Of a stretch of 64,000 nucleotides of DNA, positions 33,628-42,652 are shown in pieces. Both the position numbers and the translations under genes were made by a program. Each line of letters opens with the position of its first letter. The first letter of the stretch is position 1. The DNA comes from Gammaproteobacteria bacterium. Its GTDB lineage: Bacteria > Pseudomonadota > Gammaproteobacteria > Pseudomonadales > Azotimanducaceae. The notes beneath the pieces are model-generated. The model worked only from the letters and a program-made list of their open reading frames with translations, did no database searches and was not told the origin of the DNA. The stretch is from NCBI GenBank assembly GCA_009846005.1, contig VXYL01000013.1, positions 62,001-126,000 of the forward strand. Reading direction: 5' to 3'.

Positions 33628-33855
33628 CTACAGCCGGCGGTAGTCGTAGCTGCCCTTGATCATCGAATTCACGAATCCACCCTTGGACTCGGCGCGCATC
33701 AGTTCGTCGAAGACCGACGACGGGACGTCGTAGTAGACATAGGCCTTGCCGGAACCGATAAATCGCAGGTAGAGCCTTCGGGTGTCGTGGTCGTAACTCA
33801 CGGTCTCAATGCTGGACGACTCGACACGCTGAATTGCGGGAAACGACTCGACCAC
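33628..33855 (-). CDS. KTSC-domain small protein
   Basis: 75 aa from a GTG at 33855. The domain is complete: VESSSIETVSYDHDTRRLYL, FIGSGKAYVYYDVPSSVFDEL and the ending SKGGFVNSMIKGSYDYRRL. KTSC domains are small, sometimes fused to lysyl-tRNA synthetases or found in phage-like contexts, with no settled function. It lies 3 bases after the nitroreductase stop and 1 base before the cytochrome ATG, firmly inside this redox operon. Confidence 0.88.
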   Translation of the reverse strand: MVESFPAIQRVESSSIETVSYDHDTRRLYLRFIGSGKAYVYYDVPSSVFDELMRAESKGGFVNSMIKGSYDYRRL

Positions 33856-33858
33856 CGT

Positions 33859-34524
33859 TCAGTCGCCGAGGGGAGAGCCGTCGAAGGCATCGACCGTGGT
33901 GAACGCGGCCACTGGATTGCGGCGCAGACGGGTGAGTTGCTTGACCGGCTTGCCGATGGGAAGCATGGCGGCCAGCGCGTGGTTCTCCGGGATGCCGAAC
34001 AGCGCCTTGGCCTTGGCTTCCTCGGCAGCCAGGAACGTGGTCAGGGTGCCGCCGAGCCCTTCGCTGCGCGCCGCCAGCAGGATGTTCCAGACGAAGGGAT
34101 AGATGGAGGCCCCGGAGATGACGCCGATGCGCGGCAGGTGCTGGTCCATGGACGCGACGACGGCGAGGTCGACGGTCACCAGCAACAGCACGGGCGCATG
34201 GATCAACCGGTCGATGAACCCCGGGGGAATGGCGACGGCGTCGACGTCGGCTTGGCTGACTGCGGCGGGGGCGATGGTGTTCCAGGGATTGGCACCCGCC
34301 CTGACCTCCGCCAAGTAGCGCCGGTAGGTGGGTTCGATCAGCGGCCCGAGGGCAGCGCGCTTGGCGAGGTCGCGGACCACGATGACGCGCCAGCCCTGCC
34401 GGTTGCCGCCGCTGGGGGCGAAACGGGCGTTGTCGAGGATCCGGGCGAGCACCTCGTCGGGTACCGGATCAGCCGTGAAGTCCCGGGCCGCGAACGCGGT
34501 GCGCATGACATCGTAGAGTTCCAC
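33859..34524 (-). CDS. Nitroreductase-family FMN oxidoreductase
   Basis: 221 aa from a GTG at 34524 with TAGGAG eight bases ahead. N-terminal MRTAFAARDFTADPVPDEVLARILDNARFAPSGGNRQGW, reduced to the hallmarks AARDFTADPVPDEV and RFAPSGGNRQGW, contacts FMN phosphate. GLGGTLTTFLAAEEAKAKALFGIPE and MLPIGKP complete the fold. It would reduce a nitro, quinone or flavin-type substrate using NAD(P)H, which the transhydrogenase in the same operon can supply. Confidence 0.92.
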   Translation of the reverse strand: MELYDVMRTAFAARDFTADPVPDEVLARILDNARFAPSGGNRQGWRVIVVRDLAKRAALGPLIEPTYRRYLAEVRAGANPWNTIAPAAVSQADVDAVAIPPGFIDRLIHAPVLLLVTVDLAVVASMDQHLPRIGVISGASIYPFVWNILLAARSEGLGGTLTTFLAAEEAKAKALFGIPENHALAAMLPIGKPVKQLTRLRRNPVAAFTTVDAFDGSPLGD

Positions 34525-34535
34525 TGCCTCGACTC

Positions 34536-36038
34536 CTAGTGTGGCGGCGCCACGGCTTGCTGCTCGGGGTAAAGCTCGTCCAACGGCACGGATTTTCCGT
34601 CGTCCTGCACGATGCGGCAATGGAACCGTTTCAACCGGCGCGGTTCCGGCACGCCGCAGGAGTGGGCGATGACGCCGACCTCCGTGCGGATCGAAAGGGC
34701 ATAGCGCCTGACCCGCTCAGCCTTGTCAACGGGGTCGAGACCGCGCTGAAGCCTGGGATCGTGAGTGGTCACACCCGTAGGGCAGGTGTTCTTGTTGCAC
34801 TGTAGCGCCTGGATGCAGCCCAGCGCGAACATGAAGCCCCGGGCCGAGGCCACGAAGTCCGCGCCCGCGCAGAGCGCCCAGGCCACCGGCCCCGGCAGGA
34901 CCATCTTGCCGCTCGCGATCACCTTGATGCGGTCGCGCAGGCCGTGCTTCGTCAGCACGTCCACGACCAGCGGCAGGCTTTCCTTGATCGGCAGGCCCAT
35001 GTAGTCGATGAGGCTCATGGGCGCGGCACCCGAACCGGCGTCGGCGCTGTCGACGGTGATGAAGTCCGGCGCCGACTCGATGCCGCGCCGGTGGATCTCG
35101 TCGCACAGGTCGTCGATCCAGTCATAGCTACCGATCACCGTCTTGAAACCGGTCGGTTTGCCGGTGACGCGCCGTACCCGCTCGATCATGTCGAGGAGAT
35201 CCGCTTCGGAGTTGATCTCCGGGTGCCGGTTGGGGCTGATGGAATCCTTGCCCCGATCGATGAGCCGGATCGCCGCGACCTCCTCCGTCACCTTCGCGCC
35301 GGGCAGAATCCCGCCCTTGCCCGGCTTGGCGCCCTGGGAGAGCTTGATCTCGAACATCCGCACCTGCTCGTGTGCGGCGACGTCCTTCAAGCGCGCATCC
35401 GAGAGTTCCCCGTCGGAATCCCGAACCCCGTACTTCGCCGTGCCGAACTGGAAGAAGATGTCGGCACCCCCTTCGAGATGCGAGGGCGACAGGCCCCCTT
35501 CGCCCGTGTTCAGCCAAACGCCGGCCATGCGCGCGCCGTTCGACAGGGCCTCGACCGCCGGTCGGGAGACCGCCCCGTAGCTCATGGCCGAAATGTGGAA
35601 CACGGAGGACGTCGTGTAGGGCTTCTCGCAATACGGGCCGATGGTCACGTCCGTCGTGTCCACCGCATCCTGCTCCAGGGTCGGATAGGGACAGTTGACG
35701 AAGATCACCGAGCCGACGGGCCGCATGTCCCGGGTCGAGCCGAACGCGACCATGGTGTCCTCGCCCTTGGCCGCCCGGTAGACCCAGGAACGCTCGGCCC
35801 GGTTGAACGGCATCTCCTCCCGGTCCATGGCGAAGAAGTACTGCCGGAAGAACTCGCCGAGGCGCTCGAAGAGATAGCGGAAACGACCGATGACCGGAAA
35901 GTTGCGCCGCACCGCCTGCCGGGTCTGGGTGCGGTCGATGACGTAGAGGACGGCGACGACCAGGACGCCGAGGCCGACCATGAGCACAAAGAGTTGGGCG
36001 AGGAATTCGAGCAGGTTGAACACGACGCGTTCCTCCAT
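34536..36038 (-). CDS. Membrane-anchored FMN-binding glutamate synthase-like protein
   Basis: 500 aa. One N-terminal helix (about residues 8-32), then a GltB central-type FMN barrel: ISAMSYGAVSRPAVEALSNGA, GEGGLSPSH, IKLSQGAKPGKGGILPG, and VDSADAGSGAAPMSLIDYMG. The CIQALQCNKNTCPTGV stretch matches the iron-sulfur cysteines of glutamate synthase. It lacks the glutaminase domain, so ammonia-dependent or non-glutamate chemistry is likely. Such stand-alone proteins are widespread with poorly known function. It sits 11 bases before the nitroreductase. Confidence 0.9.
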   Translation of the reverse strand: MEERVVFNLLEFLAQLFVLMVGLGVLVVAVLYVIDRTQTRQAVRRNFPVIGRFRYLFERLGEFFRQYFFAMDREEMPFNRAERSWVYRAAKGEDTMVAFGSTRDMRPVGSVIFVNCPYPTLEQDAVDTTDVTIGPYCEKPYTTSSVFHISAMSYGAVSRPAVEALSNGARMAGVWLNTGEGGLSPSHLEGGADIFFQFGTAKYGVRDSDGELSDARLKDVAAHEQVRMFEIKLSQGAKPGKGGILPGAKVTEEVAAIRLIDRGKDSISPNRHPEINSEADLLDMIERVRRVTGKPTGFKTVIGSYDWIDDLCDEIHRRGIESAPDFITVDSADAGSGAAPMSLIDYMGLPIKESLPLVVDVLTKHGLRDRIKVIASGKMVLPGPVAWALCAGADFVASARGFMFALGCIQALQCNKNTCPTGVTTHDPRLQRGLDPVDKAERVRRYALSIRTEVGVIAHSCGVPEPRRLKRFHCRIVQDDGKSVPLDELYPEQQAVAPPH

Positions 36039-36092
36039 GGGTGGATCGCCTACCCTCTCTGACTGGCCCGCCCCGTTGATTACTGCCTGCGA

Positions 36093-36551
36093 CTAGCCGT
36101 CGAGCACGTCGAACGATACCACCACGTCTCGCGCCACGGCCTGCTCGAACTGGGTCGGCGTCATCTCCTGTCCCCGCTTGAGGACGATTCCGTGGTACGG
36201 CGCATCAGCCGGGAACCGCTCAAGCGTCTCCCGGAGTACCGACGCCTTGTGTTCGGTGTCACCCGGTCGGGCTTGGGCGCGGGCCGCGACACGACGCCCG
36301 GCCAACTGCAGCAGAACGTCGCGCGGTTCGAGGAAATTCGGCCACCACCCGGTCTCGCGACCAGTGAGGCACACCACGCGAGACTCGCCCTCCCGCAGGT
36401 AACGCACAGGTGTCGAACGGCGCCTGCCCGTCTTGCGTCCCGTGAAGTAGACCACCATTACGCTGCCGCTCATCAGGCGGTGCAGCGGCGAGTTCAACAG
36501 CAACCGCATGAACTGGTTGATGAACGGAAATAGCGCGTCGGGAATCCTCAT
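36093..36551 (-). CDS. DDN/Rv3547-type nitroreductase (deazaflavin F420-dependent family)
   Basis: 152 aa. The split-barrel family signature occurs in VMVVYFTGRKTGRRRSTPVRY and VVCLTGRETGWWPNF. Members in mycobacteria reduce quinones or nitroimidazoles using F420H2; others use FMN or heme. Whether this organism makes F420 is unknown from the window. The ATG overlaps the pntB stop (ATGA, 36548-36551), tying it to the transhydrogenase operon. Confidence 0.8.
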   Translation of the reverse strand: MRIPDALFPFINQFMRLLLNSPLHRLMSGSVMVVYFTGRKTGRRRSTPVRYLREGESRVVCLTGRETGWWPNFLEPRDVLLQLAGRRVAARAQARPGDTEHKASVLRETLERFPADAPYHGIVLKRGQEMTPTQFEQAVARDVVVSFDVLDG

Positions 36552-37924
36552 TTGAACTCCGAGATCAGCGCCGAGATCGACGCCTTGGCATCGCCGAAAA
36601 GCATCCGCGTATTGGTGCCGAAGAACAGCGGGTTGTCGACGCCCGCGAAGCCCGAGGCCATGGAACGCTTGAGGACGAATACGGTGCGCGCATGGTCGAC
36701 GTTGACGATCGGCATGCCGTAGATCGGGCTCGCGTCGTCATCCCTGGCCGCCGGATTCACGACGTCGTTGGCGCCGATCACGACGGCGACATCCACGTTC
36801 GGCATGCGCGGATTGATGTCATCCGACTCGACGAGTTGATCGTAGGGCACGTTCGCCTCCGCAAGCAGCACGTTCATGTGCCCCGGCATGCGCCCGGCGA
36901 CCGGGTGGATGGCGTAGCTCACCTCGCAACCGTTCGCCTCGAGTATCTCGCCGAGTTCGCGGACCACGTGCTGGGCCTGGGCAACTGCCATTCCGTAGCC
37001 CGGAACGAAGGTGACCGCCGATGCGGCTTCGAGGATCAGGTAGGCGTCCTCGGCGACGATGGGCTTGACGTCGCCTTCCACCTTCGTGACGGTCTTAACG
37101 GCCCCAAAGCCGCTGAACAAGACGTTGGTGAGCGACCGGTTCATCGCCTTGCACATGATGTTGGTGAGAATGATGCCGGCGGCGCCGACAAGCGATCCCG
37201 AGACGATCAGGATGTTGTTGTTGATGGCGAAACCGGCCGCGCAGGCTGCAAGTCCCGAGTAGCTGTTCAGGAGCGAGATCACCACCGGCATGTCCGCCCC
37301 GCCGATCGGAATGACCGCCATGACGCCGAGCAGCACCGCGAGCCCCAGGATGGCGTAGAAGAGGGGGGAGTCCGGCGCCGGAAGGAGGGCGAAAAGGACG
37401 CCGCAAAGCACCAGACCGCCCAGTAGCGCGGCGTTGATGACGCGCTGGCCGACGAACACGATGGCACCGCTCGGCACCACCTCCGCAAGCTTGGCCCAGG
37501 CGACGAGGCTCCCCGAAAAGGTCACCCCGCCAATCATTACCGAGAGGAAGACCGTGACGGCGGTGAACGGGGTCACCGCTCCGGCGCTGTTCGGATCCGC
37601 CCCGAAGAGCGCAGCCCAGCCCACGAGCAGGCTCGCGATGCCGCCGGAACCGTTGAACAGCGCGACCATTTCCGGCATCGAGGTCATGGCGACCAAACGC
37701 GACGCCAACGCGCCGACCAATGCGCCCGCGGCCGCGGCGATGGCGATCCAGTGGAATTCGACGATGCCCTTCGAGAGCAAGGTGACCACGATGGCGATCA
37801 ACATCCCGCCGGACGACAGGGCGTTGCCCGACCGGGCCGTGGCGGGCGAACTCAACATCCGCAAGCCGAAGATGAACATCACGGCGGCGACGATGTAGGC
37901 GAGGTTGACGAAGAGCGCGCTCAT
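36548..37924 (-). CDS. pntB: NAD(P) transhydrogenase beta subunit
   Basis: 458 aa. Nine or so membrane helices (domain II) followed by the NADP(H)-binding domain III with PGYGMAVAQAQHVVREL, IGANDVVNPAARDD and PIYGMPIVNVDHARTVFVLKRS, of which GYGMAVAQAQ and VIGANDVVNPAA are the key loops. With PntAA and PntAB it couples hydride transfer from NADH to NADP+ to proton entry. It follows pntAB by 6 bases. Confidence 0.97.
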   Translation of the reverse strand: MSALFVNLAYIVAAVMFIFGLRMLSSPATARSGNALSSGGMLIAIVVTLLSKGIVEFHWIAIAAAAGALVGALASRLVAMTSMPEMVALFNGSGGIASLLVGWAALFGADPNSAGAVTPFTAVTVFLSVMIGGVTFSGSLVAWAKLAEVVPSGAIVFVGQRVINAALLGGLVLCGVLFALLPAPDSPLFYAILGLAVLLGVMAVIPIGGADMPVVISLLNSYSGLAACAAGFAINNNILIVSGSLVGAAGIILTNIMCKAMNRSLTNVLFSGFGAVKTVTKVEGDVKPIVAEDAYLILEAASAVTFVPGYGMAVAQAQHVVRELGEILEANGCEVSYAIHPVAGRMPGHMNVLLAEANVPYDQLVESDDINPRMPNVDVAVVIGANDVVNPAARDDDASPIYGMPIVNVDHARTVFVLKRSMASGFAGVDNPLFFGTNTRMLFGDAKASISALISEFK

Positions 37925-37930
37925 CGGGCG

Positions 37931-38230
37931 TTACGGCGCATCGTCGGTCTTTCTCTTGAACATCCCGAGCATCCGGTCCGTGACTAGGTACCCGCCGACG
38001 ACGTTGACGGTGGCGAAGAACACCGCCGCGGCGCCGAGCAGGGTCGCGAGCCAACTCGGACCACCTGCGCCGGCTGCCAGCAACGCGCCCACGATGGTGA
38101 TGCCGGAAATGGCATTGGCACCCGACATCAGCGGCGTGTGCAGGGTCGCCGGCACCTTCGAGATCAACTCGAAACCGAGGAAGATCGCGAGGATCAGTAT
38201 GAACGCGAGATAGACGGGGATCAGTTCCAC
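37931..38230 (-). CDS. pntAB: NAD(P) transhydrogenase alpha subunit part 2 (membrane part)
   Basis: 99 aa with three membrane helices. FELISKVPATLHTPLMSGANAISGITIVGAL is the conserved core, notably PATLHTPLMSGANAISG. In E. coli this segment is fused to the PntA NAD-binding domain; here it is separate, as in many alphaproteobacteria and other lineages with the three-gene form. It lies 22 bases after pntAA. Confidence 0.97.
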   Translation of the reverse strand: MELIPVYLAFILILAIFLGFELISKVPATLHTPLMSGANAISGITIVGALLAAGAGGPSWLATLLGAAAVFFATVNVVGGYLVTDRMLGMFKRKTDDAP

Positions 38231-38252
38231 TCGATGTTCCAGTTCACGGGGA

Positions 38253-39380
38253 CTACGTTGTCCGCACTGCCTCGCTAACCACTTCGCCGCCGCGCGTCAG
38301 CACACAGCCGGCAACGATCTCGTCGGCTGGGTCCAGGTCGAATCGGCCGTTCTCCGGGTCGTAGAACTCGTCGATGAAGTGCGTAACATTCGACGAATAC
38401 ATATCGCTCGCGTTGTGCGCCACCTCCGAGGGCAGGTTACCGAGGCCAACCAGCTTGACACCGTCGATGTCCACGACCTCGTCCAATACCGAGCCTTCGA
38501 CGTTGCCGCCGGACTCCACGGCCATGTCCACCACGACACTCCCGGGGCGCATGGCCTCCACCATGTCGCGCGTGACGATCCGTGGGGCGCGCCGACCGAA
38601 CACCTGGGCGGTGGTGATGACCACGTCCGAGTAGCCGATGACCCGCTTCATGCCCTGGCGCTGCATCTCCAGTTGCTCGGCCGTGAGTTCCCGGGCGTAG
38701 CCCTGGTCCGTCTGGCCGATTTCGCCGATGTCGATTTCCACGAACCGGGCGCCGAGGGACTGCACCTGCTCGGCAACCACCGGGCGGGTGTCGAAGGCTT
38801 CGACCCGTGCTCCCAAGCGCTTCGCCGTCGCGATCGCCTGGAGTCCGGCGACACCCGCGCCGATGACGAATACCCGCGCCGGCGCGATGGTGCCAGCGGG
38901 CGTCATCATCATGGGAAAGACCTTCGGTGTGTGCGAAGCGGCGAGTACTACCGTGACGTAACCCGCCAAGCTGGCCTGGGACGACAGGGCGTCCATCTTC
39001 TGCGCCCGCGTGGTTCTCGGGATCATTTCCATGGACACGGCCGTCACGCCCCGGGCGGCGATTTTCTCGATGAGGGGTTTCTCGTTGAAGGGATCGAGAA
39101 AGCTGATGTGCAGGGTGCCTTCCGCCAGGAAATCCAGATCCTCCTCGGCGGGCCTTCGGACCCGGAGCACGACCTCCGACGACACCAGCGCCGAGGCGAT
39201 GTCCTTGACCACGTCCGCGCCCGCCGCTTCGTAGTCCCCATCCGGAAACCCGGACACGACGCCGAGGCCGGTTTCGACCATGACGTCGAAGCCAAGATCA
39301 ACGAGCTTTTTGGCGCTGCTTGGAACCAACGCGGCGCGCAGTTCGCCGGGCCACGTCTCCCTTGGCACGGCGATACGCAT
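38253..39380 (-). CDS. pntAA: NAD(P) transhydrogenase alpha subunit part 1 (NAD-binding)
   Basis: 375 aa. Soluble NAD(H)-binding domain I, homologous to alanine dehydrogenase: AVPRETWPGELRAALVP at the N terminus, the nucleotide fold VFVIGAGVAGLQAIATAKRLGARVEAFDTRP, whose GAGVAGLQAIA is the glycine-rich loop, and the RQGMKRVIGYSDVVITTA mobile loop. First gene of an eight-gene minus-strand operon that runs to the cytochrome gene at 33 kb. Confidence 0.97.
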   Translation of the reverse strand: MRIAVPRETWPGELRAALVPSSAKKLVDLGFDVMVETGLGVVSGFPDGDYEAAGADVVKDIASALVSSEVVLRVRRPAEEDLDFLAEGTLHISFLDPFNEKPLIEKIAARGVTAVSMEMIPRTTRAQKMDALSSQASLAGYVTVVLAASHTPKVFPMMMTPAGTIAPARVFVIGAGVAGLQAIATAKRLGARVEAFDTRPVVAEQVQSLGARFVEIDIGEIGQTDQGYARELTAEQLEMQRQGMKRVIGYSDVVITTAQVFGRRAPRIVTRDMVEAMRPGSVVVDMAVESGGNVEGSVLDEVVDIDGVKLVGLGNLPSEVAHNASDMYSSNVTHFIDEFYDPENGRFDLDPADEIVAGCVLTRGGEVVSEAVRTT

Positions 39381-39482
39381 CCGTAAGAGAACACCGTCTG
39401 GTGACGGGCGGTAAGCGTAATGGAAAGCTAGGACGGTTTACACTTGATGAAGGATTCTCCGGGGGTCGGATAGGGTCTCGCG

Positions 39483-40367
39483 ATGCGTCTCGTGGCCGCG
39501 CCTTGGTGGTTGATCGTCGCGGGCTGGCCGGCTGCCGGTTCCGTGTGCGCACCGGACGCGGCCAACAGTGCGCTGTTTGCCGAGTGGTCCCGCATCGAAA
39601 CATCGACCCTTGCCTCACCGGCATTGGACTCCGTGCAACTAACCGAGTCGTCGTTGCGCGTCCGGCTGTGGCGCAGGGCGAACAAGCAGGCGTCTGAATC
39701 CGACCGACGGACGTTGCGCCTCATCCACGACTACCGGGCCTACGACTTTGGATCCAGGGGCACCCGGCTAGAAACCAATGGCCACCTGCATCACCTTGGA
39801 TTGGAATATCGCGTGGAGCATGGCACCTGGGAGTGGGCAGTCTCACCGCGGCTCGCGGCGTCGTCCAATGCGGGACGCCATCCGCGAGTGATCGACGGCG
39901 ACACCGTCGCATGGCATGGCGTGGCCCGCCGAACGCATCGTCTCGGAAAATCCGTCTCCGTTGTCTGGGGCGTCTGCCGCGACGACCGCTTAGGCAGGCG
40001 TCGCCTCGCACCCGTTGTCGGCGTCGATTGGCACCTTGAGCGCTTCGAGCTTTCCCTTGGCTTTCCCGAGTCGGCATTGACTTGGGAAGCGCACCCGCGC
40101 TGGGCGGTCCAAGCCCGAATCCATCCATCGGGCGGCAGTTGGCGGGTTTTCTCGGAAGAGCTGGACCGGCGCAGCCGGTTCCGGCAGTCGGGGTGGCGAT
40201 ACGGTGTCGGGCTGACCGTCGCCGCGACCGCCAAGCACCGGTTGACTGCAATCGTCGAGCGGGAGGTGCGACGGTCGTTCCGTTTCCGCCTGGAGGACGG
40301 CCGCAACGTGCGGACGGAAGCCTCGGCCGCCTGGCTGCTCGGTCTTCGGCTGCAATGGACGGGATAG
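39483..40367 (+). CDS. Exported protein, probably an outer-membrane beta barrel
   Basis: 294 aa with a signal-like N terminus (VAAPWWLIVAGWPAAGSVCA). The body alternates short aromatic-rich strands (GLEYRVEHGTWEWAVSPRL, APVVGVDWHLERFELSLGFP, WRYGVGLTVAATAKHRLTAI) and ends with alternating hydrophobics, RLQWTG. This resembles DUF6268-like outer-membrane proteins. No named domain is certain. It is divergent from pntAA across 102 bases and convergent with the permease gene. Confidence 0.65.
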   Translation: MRLVAAPWWLIVAGWPAAGSVCAPDAANSALFAEWSRIETSTLASPALDSVQLTESSLRVRLWRRANKQASESDRRTLRLIHDYRAYDFGSRGTRLETNGHLHHLGLEYRVEHGTWEWAVSPRLAASSNAGRHPRVIDGDTVAWHGVARRTHRLGKSVSVVWGVCRDDRLGRRRLAPVVGVDWHLERFELSLGFPESALTWEAHPRWAVQARIHPSGGSWRVFSEELDRRSRFRQSGWRYGVGLTVAATAKHRLTAIVEREVRRSFRFRLEDGRNVRTEASAAWLLGLRLQWTG

Positions 40368-40409
40368 GGCCAGTGCCGGTGGGCGGTGGCGTACGCCTCC
40401 CTGCCGATG

Positions 40410-41762
40410 CTATCCCTTATCCGTGGAGCGTCGGCGCCGGAGCACCAAGTAAAGCGCGGCCACCCCGAGCAACAGAACGCCGGCAATCGCCGGGGCGCGC
40501 CAGTCCCCGGCCCCGACGCGGGTTGCGAACATGACGACGCAGACGACGGCGCCGAGCGCGGGCACCGCGATCGGCAGTTCGAAACCGCCCCGGGGTTCGC
40601 CGGGCCGCAGCTTAAGAACCACCAGTGCGCTGTTCACCACCAGGAACACCACCAGCAGCAGCAACACGGTCGCCGAGGCCAGTTCCGAGATGTCGCCCGC
40701 TAGGATCAGAATCGCGATCAGCGCGAAAATCAGCCCGATCGCGAAATGCGGCGTGCGCCGCACCGGATGGACTCTCGAGAGCACGGGCGGCAGGTGCCCG
40801 TCGCGCGCCATGCCGAAGAAGAGACGCGACGTGGTGATGTAGTTGATCAGCCCGGTGTTGGCGACCGCGAACACCGTGATGACGATGAACACCCACGCGG
40901 GGAACCACGGTGCCGCGCGCGCCACGACTTCGGCCAGCGGCGCGCTGGCTTCGGCCAACTCCTGCCACGGCACGACCGACACGGCCCCGATCGCTACGCT
41001 CATGTAGATGACGACGGTCAGGACGAGCGCCATCACCAGGCCGAGAGGCAGGTTGCGGCGCGGGTTCTTCAACTCCTCGGCGACGTTAAGCGTGTCCTCG
41101 AAACCGATGAAGGCGTAGAAGGTCAGCACGATTCCCTGCGCCAGGAACACCAGCGGAAGCCCCGCTTCGGTTTCGGGCCGCGCGGGAAACTCCAGCAGGT
41201 TCGCCGAGCCCCAGTAGGGCAGGCTCACGGCGATCACCAGCAGCAGCCCTCCCGCTTCCATGAGCGTAAGGGCGACATTGGCCCACATCGACTCGCGGAT
41301 GCCGCGATAAGCGATCGCGCCCACGATGGCCACGTAGACAAACGCCAACGCCCCGGTGGGCAGGCCCTCGAAAACGGGCAGGGCCTGCAGATTCTCTCCG
41401 ACTACGCGCGCGCCGGCGGCGATCGAGGTCAGGCCCGAGCACGCCACGGTCAGGCCGACGACATGGGTCAGCAGGCTGCGACGATAGGCACGCTGCGTGA
41501 TGTAGGCAGCGCCGCCCGCCCGTGGATAGCGGGAGCCGAGCGACGCATACGAGAGTCCGGTCAGTCCCGCAGCGACCAGCGACAGCGCGAAGGCCAGCCA
41601 GATCGCCGACCCCATCTCTGCGGCGACTTGCCCGATCAGGCCGTAGATGCCGGCGCCGAGCATGCCCCCGGCACCGTAGAGCGTCATCTGCCACAGGCTG
41701 ATGCTGCGCCGCAGCGTCGGCTCGCCGCCGACCGGTTCGCCTGGCTCGCGGGCCTGTTCCAT
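40410..41762 (-). CDS. APC-superfamily amino acid permease
   Basis: 450 aa, 12 helices. GGMLGAGIYGLIGQVAAEMG is the first-helix substrate motif, followed by LTGLSYASLGSRYPRAGGAAYITQRAYR, whose PRAGGAAY is diagnostic. FIGFEDTLNVAEELKNPRRNLPLG is the typical sixth-helix segment. It would import amino acids or related amines; the exact substrate cannot be named. Confidence 0.92.
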   Translation of the reverse strand: MEQAREPGEPVGGEPTLRRSISLWQMTLYGAGGMLGAGIYGLIGQVAAEMGSAIWLAFALSLVAAGLTGLSYASLGSRYPRAGGAAYITQRAYRRSLLTHVVGLTVACSGLTSIAAGARVVGENLQALPVFEGLPTGALAFVYVAIVGAIAYRGIRESMWANVALTLMEAGGLLLVIAVSLPYWGSANLLEFPARPETEAGLPLVFLAQGIVLTFYAFIGFEDTLNVAEELKNPRRNLPLGLVMALVLTVVIYMSVAIGAVSVVPWQELAEASAPLAEVVARAAPWFPAWVFIVITVFAVANTGLINYITTSRLFFGMARDGHLPPVLSRVHPVRRTPHFAIGLIFALIAILILAGDISELASATVLLLLVVFLVVNSALVVLKLRPGEPRGGFELPIAVPALGAVVCVVMFATRVGAGDWRAPAIAGVLLLGVAALYLVLRRRRSTDKG

Positions 41763-41830
41763 GGTTTTCCCCTCTCCCTCCGTGATTCCCTGACGCCACT
41801 ACCGCACTGGGCGCCACTTTACACCTGTCA

Positions 41831-42142
41831 TCACCGCGTCTCCCGCCTATCTTGCCGACAGCTGCGGCCGCAGAGACCGCACCGCTGGCTGTCTTCTGCA
41901 ACCGGCACTTCGCGCGACCGGCCACTCTTTGTCCTCGAGCCCTAGAGCCGGTTGCCTCCGCCCCGGTCGTCGCGCGCGGGGGTGAACTTGGCCGCCTCCT
42001 CGCGCCGCAGACCGAACTCCGCCTCGAGGCGCAGCGCCATCGCGACGTACGGGTCCTTGACCAGCGCCGGCTTCTCCAGATCGAGGACGACATTCCTGTC
42101 CTCGTTGGTCGCGTACTCGCGGTTCCCGTGCCGACGAAGTGC
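41831..42142 (-). pseudogene. Tyrosine-recombinase (phage-type integrase) remnant
   Basis: In one minus-strand frame, 42142 downward reads ...NREYATNEDRNVVLDLEKPA, LVKDPYVAMALRLEAEFGLR and REEAAKFTPARDDRG, then hits TAG (41942-41944) exactly where the family has Lys, and continues GSRTKSGRSREVPV. This is the core-binding/catalytic junction of an integrase family (DPYVRMSL.L..FGLRREE..KF...GSWTKGGR.RE.P). The N-terminal SAM-like domain and the catalytic Arg-His-Tyr C terminus are missing. It is a dead integrase, a mark of an old mobile element. Confidence 0.72.
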
Positions 42143-42552
42143 TGACGATCGTCTATTCGCCCCGACCGACGACCGAGAGCGAGGACGTTCTGCTGCAAAA
42201 GATGGGCGTAAAGATGCGCGGTCGGCTAGTCGTCGCGAAGGCCGGCCTCCAGCCGCTCAGAATGGAGATCGAACTCACCGAACCGGTCGCAGTTGCGGTT
42301 CCGCCTGTACGGATCGCGGAGTACAGGGAATCCCGTTCGTTTGTCGTGGACTCGGCTACCGGGGCACTCCTTGTGAAGTCCTTCCGCCTCTTTTCGCGTG
42401 GGAGGGCGTTCTACGTCAGAAAGGTCGGCAACTCCTTCACGCGGAGGTTCAGCTATTCGGGCTGCCGATTCGTCGGCACGGCTGCGGGTTCATCGCAGGT
42501 CCCCGTCCCCGAGTTCCCGGCTCACAGGCACCTTGACATATCGCCTCGATGA
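42139..42552 (+). CDS. Hypothetical open frame, uncertain
   Basis: 137 codons from a GTG at 42139. I do not recognise the product. It has a plausible mixed alpha/beta composition (VLLQKMGVKMRGRLVVAKAG, RESRSFVVDSATGALLVKSF) and fills a gap next to the integrase remnant, but it has no clear ribosome-binding site and could be chance. The 100 bases after it and before 42653 show no feature. Confidence 0.3.
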   Translation: MLTIVYSPRPTTESEDVLLQKMGVKMRGRLVVAKAGLQPLRMEIELTEPVAVAVPPVRIAEYRESRSFVVDSATGALLVKSFRLFSRGRAFYVRKVGNSFTRRFSYSGCRFVGTAAGSSQVPVPEFPAHRHLDISPR

Positions 42553-42652
42553 CGTCCTGGCGCCAACTCAACCCAGTGACCCTACTGGCTCAAAGGCGGT
42601 CGAACTTGCTCGCCAAGGCACCCGCTTGTAGCCTCGGTCATCGCGTTGGACA

